The notes under the pieces are model-generated. The model was not told where the DNA came from. It made no database searches and was given only the letters and a program-made list of their open reading frames with translations. A stretch of DNA of 8,193 nucleotides from Thermaceae bacterium (GTDB lineage Bacteria; Deinococcota; Deinococci; Deinococcales; Marinithermaceae). The translations under genes were made by a program, and so were the position numbers. This document shows, piece after piece, positions 5,563 through 8,193 of this stretch. Location of the stretch: the NCBI GenBank assembly GCA_015490435.1, contig WFXV01000225.1, positions 1 through 8,193 on the forward strand. The letters are read 5' to 3'. Every line of letters starts with the position of its first letter. Within the stretch, counting starts at the first letter, position 1.

Positions 5563-6078
5563 TCATGCCTCCTTTCGACTTGCAGTAGTACTGGAGTCTG
5601 CGGCTCCCCAAACTCCAAAAAGCCTTCTTGCATTAGCGGTCAGACTTGCCACAACCGACAAAACGGAGAGGCTAAAATAAAGGACTGCAACGGCAATTAA
5701 CGCTTTCAGCCAGCGCGGCGTGGGCACTGGAGCAGACTCGGCTGCATGATCAGGCGGTAACCCAGGATTTTCCCCTACCTCGGCGAATTCAAGGCAGCCA
5801 ACGACTTCATTCATGGCGTCTTCTAACAAGGCAACGGGGAGGTCCGCTCCGTCAACTTCAACGTCGAGCCAAACCAGGACTGCGTCTTTGCCGCAGCGCA
5901 GTGATGGGAGTACTGTCCACCAGGGAACTGGATCACGCAGCCAGGTCAGCTTGCCGGTCCATCCTCGCAGAGCCAGTGCGTTATCCACTAGGTACTGCCA
6001 ACCGGGTGTCCAGTTCCCGCGCTGCGGATCCAAAACGCTAAAGCGGTAGGAGCCACCCTTGCGTAGAACGGTCATCAT
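5563..6078 (-). CDS. AT-richer single-span membrane protein of unknown function
   Basis: This 171-residue protein starts at ATG 6078 (a second ATG follows directly), with GAGGGGA about 10 bases upstream. The N-terminal 100 residues are Trp-rich and look folded and soluble. A Pro-rich linker (104-121) leads to a membrane segment at 123-147 and a short polar tail. It is the first gene after the palindromic array at 6113-6136. Base composition is distinct: bases 5641-5700 contain 27 of 60 G+C, against 53 of 60 at 5161-5220 in the next genes. This suggests separate origin. The family is not recognised; candidates are a virion spike or anchor protein, or a superinfection-exclusion protein. Confidence 0.78.
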   Translation of the reverse strand: MMTVLRKGGSYRFSVLDPQRGNWTPGWQYLVDNALALRGWTGKLTWLRDPVPWWTVLPSLRCGKDAVLVWLDVEVDGADLPVALLEDAMNEVVGCLEFAEVGENPGLPPDHAAESAPVPTPRWLKALIAVAVLYFSLSVLSVVASLTANARRLFGVWGAADSSTTASRKEA

Positions 6079-6112
6079 TCTATGCTTTCCCCTCGAGAAG
6101 GGTGAAGTCTAG

Positions 6113-6136
6113 CGTACTGTACGTAAGTACTGTACG
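6113..6136. promoter_or_regulatory. Tandem operator-like palindromes, copy C
   Basis: GTACTGTACG occurs twice in direct orientation (6114-6123 and 6127-6136), spaced 13 bases start to start. The first copy is part of the perfect 11-bp palindrome CGTACTGTACG (6113-6123). The 14-mer GTAAGTACTGTACG at 6123-6136 is identical to 2107-2120. The array lies 35-58 bases upstream of the ATG at 6078, in the only real intergenic gap of this part of the window, so it probably controls the cluster that runs from 6078 to 2177. The regulator is not identified. Confidence 0.58.
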
Positions 6137-6143
6137 CACGGCT

Positions 6144-6473
6144 CTACTTTTCCCCGTCCTGAAGGGCGCTGAGGCGCGGGCAAAGGAGCCCGATTTCGTA
6201 CATGAAAGCGGCCACCTTGGCGGCGAGGGCCGGGCCGACCCCGGGGACCATCTCGAGGGTCTTGAGGTCCACCCCCACCAGGTTGAGCAGGTCGCCCTGT
6301 GCGTAGTTCAGGAGCTCTTTGATCCCCTGCCGCTGGCCGAAGATGAGCTCCAGCCGCTCCGTCTGCGAGAGGTCGCCGATGGTGATGGGGTCGTTCTGGC
6401 GCACGAGCTTCTGGTAGATCACCTCGCCGCGGCGGTACCAACGGGGTCGGCGGTTTTTCTTTCTCCTTGGCAT
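6144..6473 (-). CDS. Helix-hairpin-helix protein resembling the RadC N-terminal region
   Basis: This 109-residue protein has a very basic start (about residues 1-15), then IGDLSQTERLELIF (32-45) and a helix-hairpin-helix unit LVGVDLKTLEMVPGVGPALAAKVAAF (65-90) with the PGVG hairpin at 77-80. This order recalls the N-terminal domain of RadC-like proteins, but the JAB/MPN metalloprotease-like domain that normally follows is absent. The helix-hairpin-helix suggests non-sequence-specific DNA binding, for instance at replication intermediates or during packaging, and the basic arm fits this. The ATG at 6473 follows AGGAGG with only one base between, unusually close; no better start is seen. It directly follows the HEYVH gene and closes the Rep cluster. 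Confidence 0.75.
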   Translation of the reverse strand: MPRRKKNRRPRWYRRGEVIYQKLVRQNDPITIGDLSQTERLELIFGQRQGIKELLNYAQGDLLNLVGVDLKTLEMVPGVGPALAAKVAAFMYEIGLLCPRLSALQDGEK

Positions 6474-6481
6474 GCCTCCTC

Positions 6482-6844
6482 CTAAGCGTCCTTGGCGAAC
6501 GCTGAGAACTCGGCGGCTCGCCTGCGAGCCTCGCGTTCAAACGGGTTGTCCAGGTAAGGGCGGCCACCCCGGATCCAAACCCAGAGCGACGCCAACGCGT
6601 AAGCAACCGGGAAGAAAAGCCGCCAACGCTTCCACTGCAAAACGTGCACGTACTCGTGGGGCCAGTGCGCCCGCCAGTCCTCGCCTTGAGCGACGAGGAT
6701 CACCCGGCCCCAGGTCTGCGCCCCTGCCCAGGCGGGCACGAGCCGGCGCACCCGGCAAACGGTGGTGCTCCTGGGTCCAGGAAAGCACTCGATCAAACCT
6801 AGGAGCCGGGCAAAAAGGCGGCCGAAGAGTTCGAAGACGATCAT
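6482..6844 (-). CDS. Small membrane protein with HEYVH zinc-peptidase-like motif
   Basis: The start chosen is ATG 6844-6842 because GAGGTG lies just upstream; an in-frame GTG at 6856 overlaps the Rep stop but has no ribosome binding site. The 120-residue product has a hydrophobic N-terminus (2-21), a central HEYVHVLQ (63-70) matching the HExxH metal-binding pattern of gluzincin-type peptidases, then a hydrophobic segment (77-92) and NPFEREA (100-106), whose glutamates could supply the third zinc ligand. The motif with Q three residues after the second His recalls DUF4157-type domains. It could be a membrane-associated protease or an inactive relative. Its place between Rep and the helix-hairpin-helix gene gives no clear role. 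Confidence 0.72.
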   Translation of the reverse strand: MIVFELFGRLFARLLGLIECFPGPRSTTVCRVRRLVPAWAGAQTWGRVILVAQGEDWRAHWPHEYVHVLQWKRWRLFFPVAYALASLWVWIRGGRPYLDNPFEREARRRAAEFSAFAKDA

Positions 6845-6852
6845 TCCGCACC

Positions 6853-8103
6853 TCACGCGGCGAGCGCGGCCTCGACCTTTTTCAGGGCCAAGCTGCCGGC
6901 CTCGCCCCAGAGGGTCAGGTAGGCGTAGGGCTCGCCGTTCTTGATGGCCTCGACGCTTCGCTCAAGCTTCTGCCTGAACTTGAAGGCGGGCTTGGGGATC
7001 AGCGCGGCGGCGTTCTTTAGGGCGTCGAGCAAGATCCCGGTGGCGCGGGGGTCGCTCATGGGGATCTCGACGCGCTTCGGCTTCTGCCTGCGGTAGTTGC
7101 GGTAACCCCACCAGCGGCCCACGTTTCGGTAGAGCTTTGGGACCCGTCGCTGGTAGGCCTTGGCGGCGCCGCCGACGACCTCCTTGTTGACGTAGCCCCA
7201 GTGCTCCTTCCTCATGCGCTCGACGCGGGTTCCCGCGCGGAGGTGCTTCCAGACCTCGAAGTCCAGGCCGCGAGCGGCGAGCCACTCGGCGAAGAAGGCC
7301 TCGCCCGCCTCCTTGCCCCAAAGCGCCCTCAGCGTGTCGTAGGCCTGGCCCACCTCGGCGGAGAGGTATCGAGCCAGGGAGCGCAACCCCCAGACCACCC
7401 CCGCCCAGGCCTGGCCGGCCCAGCGGCGCACCTCGTCCATGTCGATCTCGGCCACGTCGAAAAACATGAAGTGCAGGTGCGGGGCGCCCCGGCGCTGGAA
7501 CTCCATCCACCAGAGCACGCGGTAGAGCACGGCGACCACTTCGTACCCTCCTTTCTTGCTGCTAAGGACCTTGACCATCGGATACTTCCCCTCCTCCTGG
7601 TAGTGCTCGGCCAGAGCCTCGGCCGTCTCGCGGTCGGGCACCCGGGCCAGGACTTTTTGGCCGAAGCGCCGGTCGAAGCGCTTGAGGAAGGCGTCCAGGT
7701 GGCGCTTGACCAGCGTTCCGTCGGGCGCCCGGCGAAGGTACTCCCGGGAGAGCTCGGCGACCTGTTCCAGGGCCTCGTAGTAGGCCTCCTCGATCAGGCG
7801 GTGGTTTCGGGGCATGCGCCCGGTCTTCCTGAACTGGCGCTTGACCGCGCCCCAAAGCCGGGTCATCTTCTCGAGCTGCCTCTTGGCGGCCTCGTAGCGC
7901 TGGAGGAAGCTTTTGTCCGCGCCCAGGGCCCCGCGCCAGTCGGCGGGGTAGGTGGTGGTGATCATGAACTCCGGCACCATGCCCTGGGATTCGAGCTCGC
8001 GGGTAAGGGACGCGAGCCGTCGCATGGAGCCGGGCGTGATCCGGCGGATCTCGCCGCGCTTGGCCTGACCCCCGAGGGGGGTGAACCGTCCGGAGATTTT
8101 CAC
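6853..8103 (-). CDS. HUH-family rolling-circle replication initiator (Rep)
   Basis: This 416-residue protein has the three motifs of HUH Rep endonucleases in order: a hydrophobic FMITTTYP strand (46-53, motif 1), PHLHF with the metal-binding H209 and H211 (motif 2), and YVNK (304-307, motif 3), where Tyr304 would be the nicking nucleophile. VGRWWGY (328-334) resembles a signature common in REP_ORF2/gene II-type initiators. Such proteins nick one strand of the origin, stay bound to the 5' end and start rolling-circle replication. Only one tyrosine is in the expected place, as in plasmid-type Reps. The GTG at 8103 overlaps a TGA in another frame (GTGA). The Rep frame stays open to the right edge, so an upstream start outside the window cannot be excluded. 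Confidence 0.85.
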   Translation of the reverse strand: MKISGRFTPLGGQAKRGEIRRITPGSMRRLASLTRELESQGMVPEFMITTTYPADWRGALGADKSFLQRYEAAKRQLEKMTRLWGAVKRQFRKTGRMPRNHRLIEEAYYEALEQVAELSREYLRRAPDGTLVKRHLDAFLKRFDRRFGQKVLARVPDRETAEALAEHYQEEGKYPMVKVLSSKKGGYEVVAVLYRVLWWMEFQRRGAPHLHFMFFDVAEIDMDEVRRWAGQAWAGVVWGLRSLARYLSAEVGQAYDTLRALWGKEAGEAFFAEWLAARGLDFEVWKHLRAGTRVERMRKEHWGYVNKEVVGGAAKAYQRRVPKLYRNVGRWWGYRNYRRQKPKRVEIPMSDPRATGILLDALKNAAALIPKPAFKFRQKLERSVEAIKNGEPYAYLTLWGEAGSLALKKVEAALAA

Positions 8104-8193
8104 GTGTAAAGTCCCGGGCCGGTGCTCCAGGGTGGCGGTGAGCCATGCTTTAGGAGATTGAAGAAATGCCTCCCCCGCAGTAGCGGCGTGATT
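8100..8193 (-). CDS. Possible C-terminal end of an upstream gene, truncated by the window edge
   Basis: A frame other than that of Rep is open from the right edge to a TGA at 8102-8100, which overlaps the Rep start as GTGA, the same kind of junction seen elsewhere in this operon. By hand count 21 of its 30 codons end in G or C, slightly more than in the Rep frame over the same bases (17 of 30). The visible residues include LLRGRHFFNLLKHG. Evidence is weak: the stretch is short and could simply be part of a longer Rep. Confidence 0.3.
   Translation of the reverse strand, partial: ITPLLRGRHFFNLLKHGSPPPWSTGPGLYT

Noticed and set aside
6144..6473. Calling the helix-hairpin-helix gene radC.
   Set aside because: The JAB/MPN catalytic domain is missing, so the gene symbol would mislead.
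8104..8193. Extending Rep in frame to the right edge (30 more codons without a stop).
   Set aside because: Codons near the edge have poor G+C at third positions, another frame ends with a GTGA junction at the Rep GTG, and motif 1 already has 45 residues before it. The longer form is still possible.
1..8193. CRISPR array, tRNA or rRNA gene, insertion sequence, integrase or attachment site.
   Set aside because: No regularly spaced repeats, cloverleaf, transposase or recombinase motifs were seen; the palindromic copies are too few and too short for a CRISPR array.

Overview
The window reads as the core of a tailless, membrane-containing icosahedral virus or provirus related to Thermus phages P23-77 and IN93 (Matsushitaviridae/Sphaerolipoviridae-type, with two single-jelly-roll capsid proteins). 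All supportable genes lie on the minus strand and are tightly packed. High G+C, frequent GTG/TTG starts and strong GGAGGT Shine-Dalgarno (SD) sequences suggest a host in the Thermaceae (Thermus, Meiothermus, Oceanithermus or relatives). That host call is an inference. No integrase, attachment site or host gene is visible, so virus, provirus and plasmid-like forms cannot be told apart here.

The layout follows transcription, from right to left. Block 1 (8193-6144) holds the possible tail of an unknown gene, an HUH-family rolling-circle replication initiator, a small membrane protein with an HEYVH metal-binding motif, and a helix-hairpin-helix protein resembling the N-terminal part of RadC. Block 2 (6136-2177) begins with a palindromic operator-like array. 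It continues with an AT-richer single-span membrane protein, an unusually basic 25-residue peptide, two Pro/Glu-rich membrane proteins encoded by long overlapping genes, a secreted lytic transglycosylase, a ribbon-helix-helix/PIN toxin-antitoxin pair, the FtsK/HerA-type packaging ATPase, and a DUF4258/DUF2283 toxin-antitoxin-like pair. A probable terminator follows. Block 3 (2122-1) begins with related palindromes and encodes a small membrane protein, the small and large major capsid proteins, a C-terminally anchored protein and the start of another hydrophobic protein running off the left edge.

The parts make sense together. Rep would start genome replication, the ATPase would package DNA into a capsid built from the two paralogous jelly-roll proteins over a membrane studded with the small hydrophobic proteins, and the transglycosylase would open peptidoglycan. 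Two separated clusters share a 14-bp identical element and CGTACWGTACG palindromes upstream, which suggests that one viral regulator controls both. The toxin-antitoxin-like pairs on both sides of the ATPase and the low-G+C membrane gene look like cargo added to a conserved virion core. Capsid assignments rest on gene order, size and motifs rather than database searches.
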